A DNA stretch of 64,000 bases, taken from assembly GCA_037355855.1 (NCBI GenBank), contig CM074765.1:3286001-3350000 (forward strand). Direction: 5' to 3'. The stretch comes from Pseudo-nitzschia pungens. Its lineage: Eukaryota > Bacillariophyta > Bacillariophyceae > Bacillariales > Bacillariaceae. Shown in pieces: positions 41,645 through 52,903 of this stretch. Position 1 is the first letter of the stretch. Every line of letters starts with the position of its first letter. The notes below the pieces were generated by a model, which saw only the letters and a program-made list of their open reading frames with translations, was not told the origin of the DNA and did no database searches. Made by a program: the position numbers and the translations under genes.

Positions 41645-43563
41645 TCAGATCAGTTCGGTCACGGTCTGCCGCCTGCCATCGACCACGCATGCCTGGTCGT
41701 CCCGGACGCAGCGGACCGACGACGACGCCGGCGATGGTGTTTTTTCGTCGTCCGCGACGCCTTCGAAGCTCGAGAGGAGCTCGCTGGTTTTGCGCTCCGC
41801 CAGGTCTTGCCATTCCTCCGTCATGTGGGGAAAGATCGAGGTCCGACCGGCGCCGTCCAGGCCTCGAACGTCGGTCCAGTCCTCGTACGTTTCTCTCCCG
41901 GGAACCACCGAGGGATTGTCCCATTCCTGTTTGCGATCGAGCGGTACCGCGGAGTGAGTGCGCGGGAGAAACGGAGAAAAAAGAGGGCAAACCCGCACGC
42001 CGCGGACGTTTCGAGGACCGCCGCGCAATGAATGAATCCACGGAACCACCGACCGAAAACAAACCAAAACAGAACGAGAACAAGAACAAGAACAAAAAAC
42101 AAACAAACTGTTTCAAACACTCACCTTCCAGCAGGCCGTTTGCATCGATTCTCCTACCAGAATTGCCCCCGCGCTGACCCCACAGTAGACCGACGAAAAC
42201 GATGTGGACGATGACGACGACGACGACGACGATGACGATGAAGACGATGCTCCGTCGTCGCTCCTGGTGAAACACGCATCGATCAGGTCCCGGGCCCAAT
42301 CCCCCTTTTCCATGCAGTGATGCAACCAAAAGGTGTTTCCGCCCTGCACGTACACCAGGTGTGGCTTCCAGTCGCGGATCGCCGCCTTGCCCGTCTGTGA
42401 GTCGTTGGCATCGGCGTTGCGTTGCGTTGCATTGCGTTGCGTTGCGTTGCAATGTGTGTGTGTTGGCAGCCGTGCACATGCGCATGCGCATGCGTACATC
42501 GGAGTGACGAACACCAAAAGCAATCGTGAGCAAATCGTTTCCCAAACACCGAGCGACCAATGCACCGCTTTCCCCGCAAGCAAGAGTTCCGTCGCATTCG
42601 CATTCGCATTCGAATCGCATCCGGGAGGCATGCATGCCCACTCACTCGACGACTGCAACGTACCTCGGGGAATCCCGTCCCGCCCGCTTCCGAACCGTTC
42701 TCGCCGCCATCGTTTTGCACCAGGACTCGCTCGGGCTGCTTGACGGAGGCGTCGTCGAAATCCATCGTCACGGTGCGGACCGAAAACGAGACGTTCTCGT
42801 TGTCGACAACAAATTCCCGCAGCTGGCTCGTCAGGAGTTCCAGGATTTCGTTCCGGCGTTTCTTCGCGTCGGCCCGGTTTCGTCCCCGCTGCTTTCCCGG
42901 CTTGCTGGTGGACTCGGGCCGGAGGGCGTACATTGCCGTCGGAATGTACAGGAACCGGAGGTCGATGGCGGGATGGTTGCGGTCGTCTTTGTCGTCGTCA
43001 CCTTCCTTTGCGCTCTTGGTGGCGCAGAGCCTCCGGAGGTTTTCCCTCCAGTTTTCGCCGCTGTTTCCCAGAGCCTCGAAAGCGCGGTCCGTTTCCTCCA
43101 GTCGATCCAGCAGCACCGGATCGGGTCCGTTGCAGGGACTCGCCAGGTTGGATTCCTCCAGTGCCAGCATGGTTTGCTCCCGCTCTTCCTCCCACAGGGT
43201 CTCGACCAGGGCGTTCATGAGCCAGTCGACGACGCGGGGCCGCGTCTTGAGCCCGTCGGTGAAGGACGACAGGAGCAATCCCTTGTCGAGCCACGCGGTG
43301 GACGTGGACGTGGACGTGGACGTGGACGATTCGGACGTTGCGGTTTCCTCGGAGATGGCTTCGGTGGTTGCGGACGCCGCCGAAGCGATCGAGAAGGATA
43401 CCGATGGTCCCTTGTCGATTGCGGTGGTTGTCGCGTGCTGTTGTTGTTGCTGCTGCTGCTGCGGTGGAACTACGAACGATGATGCAATCGTTGCCATCGA
43501 GAACAACGACCAAATGGCCACGAACCGACCGGAAATCTTGACCGGAACTCCTCGAGGTGCCAT
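41645..43563 (-). CDS. Peptidase S51 (dipeptidase E-like), plastid-targeted, 3 exons
   Basis: Exons 43563-42664, 42394-42125 and 41926-41645; introns of 269 and 198 bp with GT-AG borders, both between codons; 483 residues. The N-terminus is a signal peptide followed by A-S-S-F-V-V-P-P, a close match to the diatom ASAFAP plastid motif, then a Gln run. The family core is split by the introns: V-Y-V-Q-G-G-N-T-F-W-L, Y-C-G-V-S-A-G-A-I with the catalytic Ser, and after intron 2 G-L-D-G-A-G-R-T-S-I-F-P-H-M with the His expected in this family. A 14-Ser run sits just before the active-site strand. Intron 1 holds a GCAAC pentamer array. S51 enzymes cleave Asp-X dipeptides or cyanophycin; substrate here unknown. 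Confidence 0.85.
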
Positions 43564-44218
43564 TTTCGGGTTTCGTTTCTTTCCGACTTGCGGTTGCAAA
43601 GAAAAATTCGATTGCTAGGAGAACAGGTTTTGCCTGAACTGGTACACCCTCACCGACAGGAACAGTCGACAGTCGACGAGGATTGTTTCTTACTTCATTC
43701 CGAAATCCGAAAAGGCGCAAAAATCATGGTAAGTTTTAGTAGTATTTTAGTACATCATGATGAACAGTGATGCATGCGCACAACATGCAATCATCCGCTT
43801 GCGCGTTGCGTCATCGTTTCGTGTTGGGAACCATTTTTTTTCCCTGTGAATTCACAAAGTTGAGTCACGAATGGTCGACCAACTCGATCATTTGCCGTGC
43901 GTTCCACCTGCATCACACATCAACAAAGTGTCGCGCAGAGCCATCAAAAAATTATTTTAATCCATCAAAGGTCTTCCTTCTTGGAGATGGTAAGGTTACG
44001 GTGTTCCGCGCAATCTAATACAGTAGTACATAGTACAATACGTACCTGGTGAAGAAGGGACCGAACCGACCGACAAGAATCGCTGCGACAACAACCCCCA
44101 TCAAACGACCAAATGTTCCAACGTTGCTAGACGTTGTTGCTTATCCATACATCGATCGGAAAGAATAGCAGCTCGAAGTCGAATCGAAGTCGAATCCAAT
44201 TCCAATCCAAACACGACA
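43564..44218. promoter_or_regulatory. Shared 655-bp region between divergent S51 and YCII genes
   Basis: Two genes start in opposite directions from this spacer, so it should contain both promoters. I see CATGATG near 43756, GCATGCGCA near 43774 and TACAGTAGTACATAGTAC near 44020-44037. No transcription factor site can be named with confidence. Confidence 0.5.
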
Positions 44219-45736
44219 ATGACAGGAGACCATCCGCGATTGGCAACCGGTGCTTGGCTGTTCCTGGCCCTTTTTGTGGCAACCCGCACGATGGCCGTGC
44301 ACGGGTTTTCGAACGCGTTCTTCGGTGCGACGAACAGCGCGGCGACGCATTCGTCGTCGTCGTCGTCGTCGTCGATCGTCCCGTTCATGTCCTCCTTTTC
44401 CTCGGACGGGTCCGAATACTCCTCCAAGGATTCCGACTACGACACGGACGACATCGAGGAACGAAACTGGGGCGATGGGGAGAACGGCTACGACGACGAC
44501 GAGATGGTCGACGCCGAAACCATCGAGATGAAGCCGGTTCCCATGTCCAAGAACGCCGGGAATCGATTCGTGGCGCTCTACTGGGACCACGAGCTGGAGC
44601 GGAACCGAAACGAGGGGGATCCGCGGGAATCCTGGTGGCTGCACTACGACCGCGACGAACTGAACGAGGATCACGTCATGTATTGCCGAAAGGCCAACCT
44701 GTACAACGAGACCTTCAACCAGGACAGCATGGTCGATGTCATGAGGAGTTTGCCAATGTGAGTGGGGATGATTAGTTGAGTTGAGATGAGATGAGATGAG
44801 AAAGATGAGACGAGACGAGACGAGTTCGGATGAGTTAGAGTACAGTTCGAGGCCGTTTAGGTTGGCGGGAAACCGGTTGTTATTCCTGTGAACGAGGACT
44901 GTTTTCAAAGCGACGAGAAACGACAGAACGAATGCTGACGCGAACATTGTCCCGAACGCTGTCTCGAACGCTGTCTCGAATATTTTTTCGGTGATTGTAT
45001 ATCCTTGCAGAAGAATCAGCAACCAATCTTCTTCATCGCTTCTCACTCATTTTTCCTTCGTTTCATTGTTGAAATTCACGTCAAACCGAACCAAACCAAA
45101 CCACACCATAACAGCCTCGCTTCTGATTTGAAGCGCATCGTCGGACACTGCATGGTCCTGGAATCCACCGACCTGAAACACGTCAAGGACCTCCTGAGGG
45201 GCGACCCGATCGTCCAGAGCCTGACCGACGGCGGCGAACGCCTCGACGAGGTCCCCGTCTACCGCTGGAGACAGATCCGCGACTACTCGATGCGACAGGA
45301 CGACGGACGATTCGGATACCCCTGCATGATGGTCGCCCTCGACGACGACGCGGAAAACATCGGCAGCGACGCCCGGTCCGAGACCGAAAAGGCCGTCCTG
45401 GAGTACCTCATCAAGAGCCAGCGGGTCATCATGGGCGGGCCCCTCCACCTGCCCACGCAGTTCAAGGACGATCCGTCCAGCATTGCCGTCGGCGACCTCG
45501 TCATGTTCAACGCCAAGGACCGGGAGGACGCCATCGACTTTGTCGAAAACATGCCCTCGGCCCAGGCCGGCCTCTACAAGGACCTCCGGGTCCACTTCTA
45601 CAACCAGCTCGACATCACCGGGAAATTCGTTTCGGAGGATCCCAACCGAGACGCGCCCGGGTACCAGATGAAGGAGGCCATGGAATACTGGGGATATCCC
45701 ACGGAAGACGATCAAACTCCCTGGTTGAACTGGTAA
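44219..45736 (+). CDS. Double YCII-domain protein with signal peptide (2 exons)
   Basis: Exons 44219-44757 and 45115-45736 joined across a 357 bp intron (GTGAGT...AACAG), giving R-S-L-P-I-L-A-S-D-L-K-R; 386 residues. A signal peptide (about 1-28) is followed by V-H-G-F-S-N-A-F-F, which could serve as a plastid motif. Next come a Ser run and an acidic stretch. The first YCII-like (ferredoxin-like fold) unit starts N-A-G-N-R-F-V-A-L-Y-W-D-H and contains the H-C-M-V-L-E-S-T-D region across the intron. The second has R-V-I-M-G-G-P-L-H, V-G-D-L-V-M-F-N-A-K-D-R-E-D-A-I-D-F. YCII proteins are small putative enzymes of unclear reaction. The intron contains GATGA/GACGA pentamer arrays. Confidence 0.8.
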
Positions 45737-46362
45737 AGGGTGTGCGGGTGTTTGAGACAGAGAGTGTGTGCGAGTGCGTGCGTGTGTGTGTGTGTGAAAG
45801 AGAGAGAGAGAGAGAGCTATGCAATGGCACACATGTAGCGGGAGGACCCACAACCAATACTATCTTTGCAATTTCCTCGAGTTTGATCGATCCTGTCCAA
45901 ATGACAAAATAGAATCAAACGCACAATTTTTCCACTCGTAGTATGCAATATTCTAAAAGATCGATGATGAGAAAATGACAATGGTACGAGCAATCATTCT
46001 GTCTTTTGTTGCGTACATGTACATGTACATGCACTGTAGTTGTGTTATGGATGAAAGTTAGGTACAAAATAATAATGAGCAAAATTGAGAACGCAACCGA
46101 AATTCCAACGGTGGTAACTCGAGAACGTGTAACAGGTGTGGTCGAATCGGATCAAATGACTGTCATTTTACTCGTTTCAGCGAAAGGGAACGCACTTTGC
46201 ATCGAACAAATACGGGATTGCTCAACAACCAAGAAGAATTTTGATTTTGTTTGGTCCGACGACGAGGAACAAGGATGTCTAGGTTATTGTTGGTTTGAAT
46301 TACCTCCACCATGCTGCTGGTTGGTAGTATTGTTATTATTATTATCATTATCATTATATTAT
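45737..46362. other. Intergenic between convergent genes, with microsatellites
   Basis: GTGTGTGTGTGTGT then GAGAGAGAGAGAGAG at 45781-45816, GTACATGTACATGTACATG at 46014-46032 and ATTATTATTATCATTATC near 46331-46356. No gene seen. Confidence 0.8.
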
Positions 46363-48407
46363 TCAACAACAGCTACACGTTTTTTCTTCCGCCGAATTGC
46401 TGGCGGATGTTGTGGCATCGGCGTTTTCTGCGCTCGACGATTCGTTCACGGGCGATTCGCCGTCGTCGCCCCGTCCTATCAGCGACCGAATCTGTCGGTA
46501 CGGAAAGAGGGAGCGGTGTCCGTCCGACCAGTCCACCGAGAGGGCGTAGTTTCCGGTGCCGGACATTCGCAGCGGTTTGATCGTGTCGGGAACGTCCGAC
46601 GCCCTGAGAATCTGCTTCCCCGTCAGCTCCTCGACGCAGGCCGCGCACCGGCAGGCCCTCCGCAGAACGGCGGGCTCCAGCGGCTCGTCGTCCACCCGGA
46701 TCATGTTGAACTCCTCGATGTACTCGATCTCGGGCCGCTTGGAGGAGTACTTGGCCTTGGCCACCTCGCTGACGACCGACTTGGCCAGCTCCTTGTAGAT
46801 CTGTGTCTGGGCGCTGTCGGGGTTTTCCAGCACAAAGGGGGTTCCGGAGTCTCCGTTGGCGGCGATGCGATCCATGAGCGGCATGCTGTAGGTGTGCTCG
46901 ATTCCCCACTGGTTGGACAGGCGCTGTTTGTGTCCCGGCCCAAAGATCTGGACGGGATCCGCCCTGGCGTTGTTCAGAACCATTCCGACCAAGTCTTCCG
47001 CCAGCTTGTCGGCGTCGCCATTGTTGAGGAGTCCCTTCTCTGCCAGCATGCTTCGAACATCGTCTTCGAGTTCGGCCCTGTTGTTGACCTGGCTGGCTGG
47101 ATCGCTGTCGTAATAGGCCATGTTTTCTACCACTGCCACACACGGAACATTGACCGTGTCAAACATTTCTACTCCCCGTACGACGTCGGCAAAACTCAAT
47201 TCTTGCGGTGTCGTTACAATCACACTGTGAGCGAACAAAGGAAAACCGCACATTCCATTTTGTGGGGCAACAATTCATTGCGCGTTCACCATTTTGCCAT
47301 CCCATTGCGAAACACGGATAGATCGATTTGGAAAATGAAAATAGAAATGTTGAGCCAAGGAAAGTGATTGATTCGCACAACCGACGTACGTACTGCACGC
47401 CGCGACAACAATTCCACCGTGGCCAAAAAACACAAGGTACGCGACAAAACTCGACACGACCGTACTCACGCCGCGGTAATGTTGAGCCGCTGGGTCAGTG
47501 TCAACTGAATGTCCCCGGTTCCCGGCGGCATGTCCAGAATCAAGTAATCGAGGGATCCCCACTGCGTGACGCTCAGAAACTGATCCAGGAGCTGGCTGAC
47601 CATGGGTCCGCGCATGATGGCCGATCCGTCGTTGATGTAGCCAAAACTCATGAGGCGGACACCGTTTCGTTGCAGGGGAGCGATCTGGCGGCCGACAAAA
47701 CGAACAATGTCGTCGTCCGGTTCGACCATGGTCGGGAGCGATGGCCCGTACACGTCGCAGTCAAAGATCCCAACGTTCGCTCCCAGGGACTGGAGGGCGT
47801 ACGCAAGGTTTACCGAGGTCGTCGATTTTCCGACGCCACCCTTGCACGAACTGACGGCGATGATGGCTCCGATTCCGGCCATTCCGGAAGTATCCGTTTC
47901 CGTGTTGGAGGGTTCCTGTGCCGTCATGGTGACGTCGACGCTGTCTACAAAGGGCAATTCCGAGACGAGCCGTTCGCAATCGCTTCGGAAGGTTTCCTTG
48001 ACGGGACAGGCGGGTGTCGTCAGTTCGACATCGAAGGAAACCTTTCGTTCGGCTTCGTCCATTCTGAGATTTTGCACGAATCCGAGGGTGACAATGTCCT
48101 GTCCGAGATCGGGATCGATAACGGCCGTGAGGGTTTTCAGGATTTGACCCTGCCATTCGTTCGGAATCGGAGCTTTGTCGCTGGTTGTCGTCGTGGAAGC
48201 ATCATCACCGACGGCAGAGAACAAAACCGGTACCGATTCCAACCGCTTTTGCGCTTGAAGACGATTCAATTGCCCGAGTTCCGGTTGGCGTGATATTCTT
48301 GTCGTCGACGTTTTCGTTCTCGATACAAATCCATCGCAGTCGAGCAAAAGAAAGGCGCCGATCACCGCGGACAAAATTATCCGGAAACTCGATTGTTTCC
48401 CCTCCAT
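46363..48407 (-). CDS. HCF101: HCF101: plastid Mrp-type Fe-S cluster carrier (2 exons)
   Basis: Exons 48407-47470 and 47224-46363 with a 245 bp intron (GTGAGT...CACAG); the join restores L-N-I-T-A-A-V-I-V-T-T-P; 599 residues. HCF101 delivers 4Fe-4S clusters, classically for photosystem I assembly in the stroma. The N-terminus has a signal peptide (hydrophobic F-L-L-L-D-C-D-G-F) and a Ser/Thr/Arg-rich transit stretch starting F-V-S-R-T-K. Then come a MIP18/DUF59 domain with [11 protein letters not shown] and T-T-P-A-C-P, the P-loop domain with [12 protein letters not shown] and D-M-P-P-G-T-G-D, and a C-terminal DUF971 domain. Domain order is that of HCF101. A Cys-rich A-C-R-C-A-A-C and terminal C-S-C-C could hold metal. 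Confidence 0.93.
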
Positions 48408-49771
48408 TGTTTTCGGTTCTTGTGTACAATATACTCGAACTTTGTAGGAGAAAGAGGAAAAAGAACCTTTTGCGTTCGATGTGGTAATCTACGAGTTACG
48501 AATCTCTTCCAAGAGGCAAGCATCTGTTGTGCTTTTTGATGTGTTTCTCATGTCTTTTCGGACCCAGGATCAGGCCTCAACGTTCAGGCATGTCGTGGAA
48601 GCAAGACAAGGGATGGAGGTGTACATTGTGTTGCGCAGAACGCGCGGAACAAAATGATTGGAGGATTTGCTTCGAACTTGAAGACCCAGCTGACGTCAGA
48701 CAGTTTGTTCGAATTTTGAAAAAATGAGTGATGAAAATTCTACCGGTAATGGATGAAGTGAATCTGCAATCCAGACTGAAATAAAAGGTGCTGCTCATGC
48801 TAAAAGGCACAAGAAGAACAAGAGTCTGAAATAGGCACCACTGCAATGCAAATTGATCCACAAAAACAAGCATCAACCTTCAAAGAAATGTGACATTGTA
48901 GATATCCTTTTTTTCATTGTTCTGGTATACTAGTACTAAACATCATTCTTGGCAGTGTTACCTACTAGAACCAGCATCATGAAGAGCTCCAAATAGAGAA
49001 GAGTAAGCAGCAGAGGCACTGTTTTAATACATCTCTCTGCCCTTCTGCTTTCCATCCAACAAAGATAACATGCTACTACCCAATCCTCCCTGAGAGTGGC
49101 ACATAGTAATACTACTGCTGGTTTCATAACCCTGCTGTAATGAAAAATGAAACTTTGCAAAAGCTTCTGCTGGACTAAGCACCATCAGAACAACATAAAG
49201 AAGATACCTTGTCATCAAGAAGACATTCTTATCGATGATGAATTGTACATCCTTTTCTTAGTCACTAACTAGTACTACTACATTGATGAGTTCTGTTATG
49301 GGTTTTCTTGGTATTTACAAGTAGTGACTACAATTATCTTTCATCCCTGTCTTCAGCTTGTTCATCAGTTGTAGGCAGTATGTATATATATATATATATA
49401 AAGGATCTGTGGGAAACATTTTTTTGATAGAGTAATTCAAGGAAGATATATTGGTTTCAATCAAAGGGAAGATTTCTTGCTGTTTGTTTCTTGTTCCTGC
49501 TTCTTCTTGTTGATTGTTTTGACAGATGGAACTGGTGAATGTTTCTTCTTGTTCTTTTCACACCACCACCACCACCAGATGCTGCTGGGAATATTTGTTT
49601 GGAAAGCTGCAACGATATGTTTTGAGATGGAGAGATTTTGATCAATGGAAAAAGAGATGCAAAAAATGACCGAAAACACCGAAGGAGTGATGATTTGATT
49701 TCCAGGCCCGAGCCCAACTGGTATCTCAATCGCAAAACAGGACTAAGTTACAGCAATTAGTAATTATGTAA
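48408..49771. other. Intergenic, nothing firmly supported
   Basis: A short frame (ATG near 48590, 45 codons) reads W-R-C-T-L-C-C-A-E-R, but its length and lack of homology clues leave it unsupported. A TATATATATATATATATA run lies at 49382-49401 and CACCACCACCACCACCA at 49559-49576. Confidence 0.5.
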
Positions 49772-50713
49772 GAGTTTAGTGGTTAAAGTTGTCTGGTTTT
49801 TTGGCCCAGGTTATGAGCCAGAGCAACATCAAAAGGTCCCCTGTTTCTGCTAACTCTAATCACTCTAACAGTACACGTTGGACACTATCTTATACCCTAC
49901 GACTGAAATGGCAAGGTCACGAGCTTTTGAACGGTACCCAACATGAGTTGTATTGCGCGTCTGACCTTTTCTTACATCGGGCCACAAAATGAGGTAAAAA
50001 ACTCAAAAAAAACTCCATTTCAACAACCTCAGCACTAAGAGTTGTCACCCCCCCTATCTCCAAAACCAGCCCCAGCTTAATTCTGATATTATACGTCCTC
50101 CATCTACACTATTAGAGGAAGGAGACCTGCAAGTGTCGAATCGATTGGAGTACTTGGTTCGGAGAATCGAAGGGTGCAAGCAGCAGCAAACTTGCTTCTT
50201 TTTTTCCAGTCAAAAATCTACCCCGGTCCAAACTACGGCAAAAATAAATATCTCCGTCCCCACTCAATTGATTCCAACTGGACCACTTCGTAGTAATGCT
50301 CTATTATATTAAGAAGGACAACCCCTCCAATTTTTGGATCAATTGGACATGTTGATTTTGAGAATCAAACTGTAGACTGAGTACACTCCCCTTGGAAATC
50401 CGGAAGCAAAAAGTGCTCAAACTATGGCAAAAATTCATATCTCGGTCCCCTCTTCGGCGATTGGGACAGGAACGCTTTGAACAGCTCTATTATATCAAGA
50501 TAGACAAGGCCTCCAAGTTTGGAATTGATTGGAGGAGTGGTTTTGGAGAAACGGACTGTGTTACAGAGCAACTTGCCTTTGTTATTGTTGCAAATAGAAG
50601 TCGGACCTCTATCGGGTAGACAGATGGACGGTAGTGTTAAAGTCGCCTGCTGACGCACGTGTAGAAAATATACTGTGGTCTACGGTGTTACCATGACTTT
50701 AACCACTAAACTC
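49772..50713. mobile_element. 942-bp non-autonomous element with 18-bp terminal inverted repeats
   Basis: GAGTTTAGTGGTTAAAGT at 49772-49789 is perfectly inverted at 50696-50713. GTA precedes the left end by one base and directly follows the right end, so a GTA or TA target duplication is possible. Inside, two diverged copies of a segment of about 190 bp start with ACTACGGCAAAAATAAATA (about 50233) and ACTATGGCAAAAATTCATA (about 50420), both reaching GCTCTATTATAT. No transposase frame is present. Confidence 0.8.
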
Positions 50714-51178
50714 GTACCGTACGGTACGAAGTTGAAAGGAAGAACGAGCTTTCTTCAGAGATCATAGAAGTTCGTACATACGGTACGGTAAGATTTACCT
50801 GGTAATTCTACCGTAAGGTTACGGTACAATCTGGGTCTGTTGACCATTATTTTTCATTCGGTTAACAAAAGTTGCGCGCCAGTTCGTATCATCAGCCGCA
50901 GGATGCGAACCGGATTCGAAGAGACGACATTTTTTATTTTTAGGAATCCTTCTCCGAAAGAAAAAAAATGAGAGATGTAATTCGTAATTACGGTTCTTAA
51001 CTTACCTTTAGAAGTCCGAGTGAGGACAGGTATTTTGAAAAGGATCGTTGGATTTGCTGGTTCTCCATTTCAAATTGACTCGTTCGGTTTCAGACTGCAC
51101 GTACCGGTATGGATCTTCCATTACTTTTGAGGTTTGAAATGCGGTATTACTTTTCATCCAAAACCATTTGCATTCGAA
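50714..51178. other. Upstream region of the two-TGA gene
   Basis: Contains GTACCGTACGGTACG at its left end and ACGGTACGGTAAGATT near 50779. Presumed promoter; no gene seen. Confidence 0.5.
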
Positions 51179-52903
51179 ATGGCCATCTCCGCTTTGACCA
51201 ACGCTTCGCGATCGCAGAGGAGGCCGTGGACTAAACGGTCTCCTTCCATATTTTTTCGTGTCGCTGCCCTGACGGTTTTTCTCTTGGAGCAGAAACTCAT
51301 CCATTTGCCTTTGCCCACCGCCGAAGCGTATCTGCCGCCGCAGAATCCACCCTGGCCACCCACTTACAATGTGACTGAATCCCTCATAACAATGCAGAAA
51401 AATACTTCCGGGTGGAGCAGCATTGAACGCGCCCTCGACTTCGGAATTGTGAGTTACGATTGGTCGAATGATAAGGCACAATGGGCCAAAAGTCGGCCAA
51501 TGGATTGCGAAGAGCGACTGTCTGAACAAGCCGAGCGATTGGTTGCGGCGAAACGAGAGAAATCGGGGGATGGGAACAACAGTCATGTATTTTTGTACTG
51601 AAATCTTGTCAAGGCGTTGCCGTGGTTTTCGACCGTTCGAACAAAATTGCTGGATCCGGCTTACGAGGGTTTCTTTTTGAAGTTCGACACCGAGAAGACC
51701 GAATACCACGTTCCAAGATGCGCAGCCGAAAACGCTTCCATTTGCAGCGACTTCTATCACGACCAAGAACAAACTCCACAGGTTCCCACACCAGACGATC
51801 CGAACCCAGATGGATGGTGCGACCCGAGTTGAGGCTGCGACTGCGGGCCTGGGTTGCCTTGCGGAGAATACTACTTTGATCATCGCAACGGCACGATGTT
51901 GCGCGATTGGTTGATCGAAGAAGTAGTACTTGCTTCGCTGTTACCGAAGGATAGTGGCAGCAAGGACGGAACCAAAACCAACACGGTCGACGGGTTGTTC
52001 ATGGATGATTTTTGGTGTAGCGATCTCCTGTGCTCCCAAAACAACAATGCACTTGTCGGATGCCCTTGTAACGATCCAGTTCAGGGACCAACTGAATCCA
52101 ACAAGTTTGCGGTTCAAGACATGGGATTGTCCGATGTTGAAGTGCTAGAGATCACCTTGGAATGGAACAAAACAATGTCAATGGTGGAACAGGCCCTTCT
52201 GGACAACGGTGCATATACATGGTGGTTGATGGAGGGACAAGCGAATGCAAACGCATGGCCATTTCTGTTTTCTCTAGATGAACACAAGAACAAGGAGGGC
52301 GAGAGCGAGAGCGAGGACCAGGACAATGGCGAGACTCGTAAACAATCGTTAAAATCGAGGTCGGATCGCTGCGTTGAGATATTACAAGATGCTTGTCGAG
52401 AAGATTCGCATTGGCAAACCCGACCACGATTGTTTGGTTTTTCTGTTGTGAATGTAACACAGTTGCTCCAATTCGAGTTGGATTGGGCATTTTTCCTTTT
52501 GGTCAGAGGACCCTACACCTGGGCCGGATGGGGCATTTGGGGAATGACCTGGCCCTTCAATGCGGACCCGGCGCACGGAGAGCTTCCGCCATCGCCGTAC
52601 GGGGTTCCGCTTCCAAAGGAATTGACTCCGGAAGGATCAAAGGACTATGGTACGCCCCTGGGTGTGTGCTACGAAAGCAGTCCGTCTTCTGGAAAATTTC
52701 AGCGGAAATGGTCCAATGGTTGGATGGTCGAGATTGATTGCAAGAGTAGAGAGAAATCACAAAATGGAAATCATAATGGCGAAAGTCGTTGCAACGGCAT
52801 CAAGGATTGCGATCAGCTGCAGGTCAAGTCGCAAATTTTTTTTGTTGGCGACAAAGTCAAGGATGAATTCGAAATAAGAGACGATCCGGTCGTTTCCGGG
52901 TAG
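51179..52903 (+). CDS. Secretory-type conserved protein interrupted by two in-frame TGA codons
   Basis: From the first in-frame ATG (51179) to TAG at 52901-52903 one frame is open for 575 codons except for TGA at 51599-51601 and TGA at 51830-51832. Protein-like sequence continues across both: ...H-V-F-L-Y-[TGA]-N-L-V-K-A-L-P-W-F and G-W-C-D-P-S-[TGA]-G-C-D-C-G-P-G-L-P-C-G-E-Y. A signal anchor spans about residues 27-50. Later stretches (D-H-R-N-G-T-M-L-R-D-W-L, G-L-F-M-D-D-F-W, D-M-G-L-S-D-V-E-V) resemble an algal secreted family, possibly glycoside-hydrolase-like, that I recognise only vaguely. There is no frameshift, TAA or TAG. Either a young pseudogene, or recoding (selenocysteine or readthrough). 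No GT-AG intron of plausible size removes either TGA without losing conserved-looking sequence. Confidence 0.6.

Noticed and set aside
46006..47367. Plus-strand frame of 453 codons
   Set aside because: Antisense of HCF101 exon 2.
48590..48727. Possible 45-residue peptide with W-R-C-T-L-C-C
   Set aside because: Too short, with no matching motif; the Cys pair alone is not evidence.
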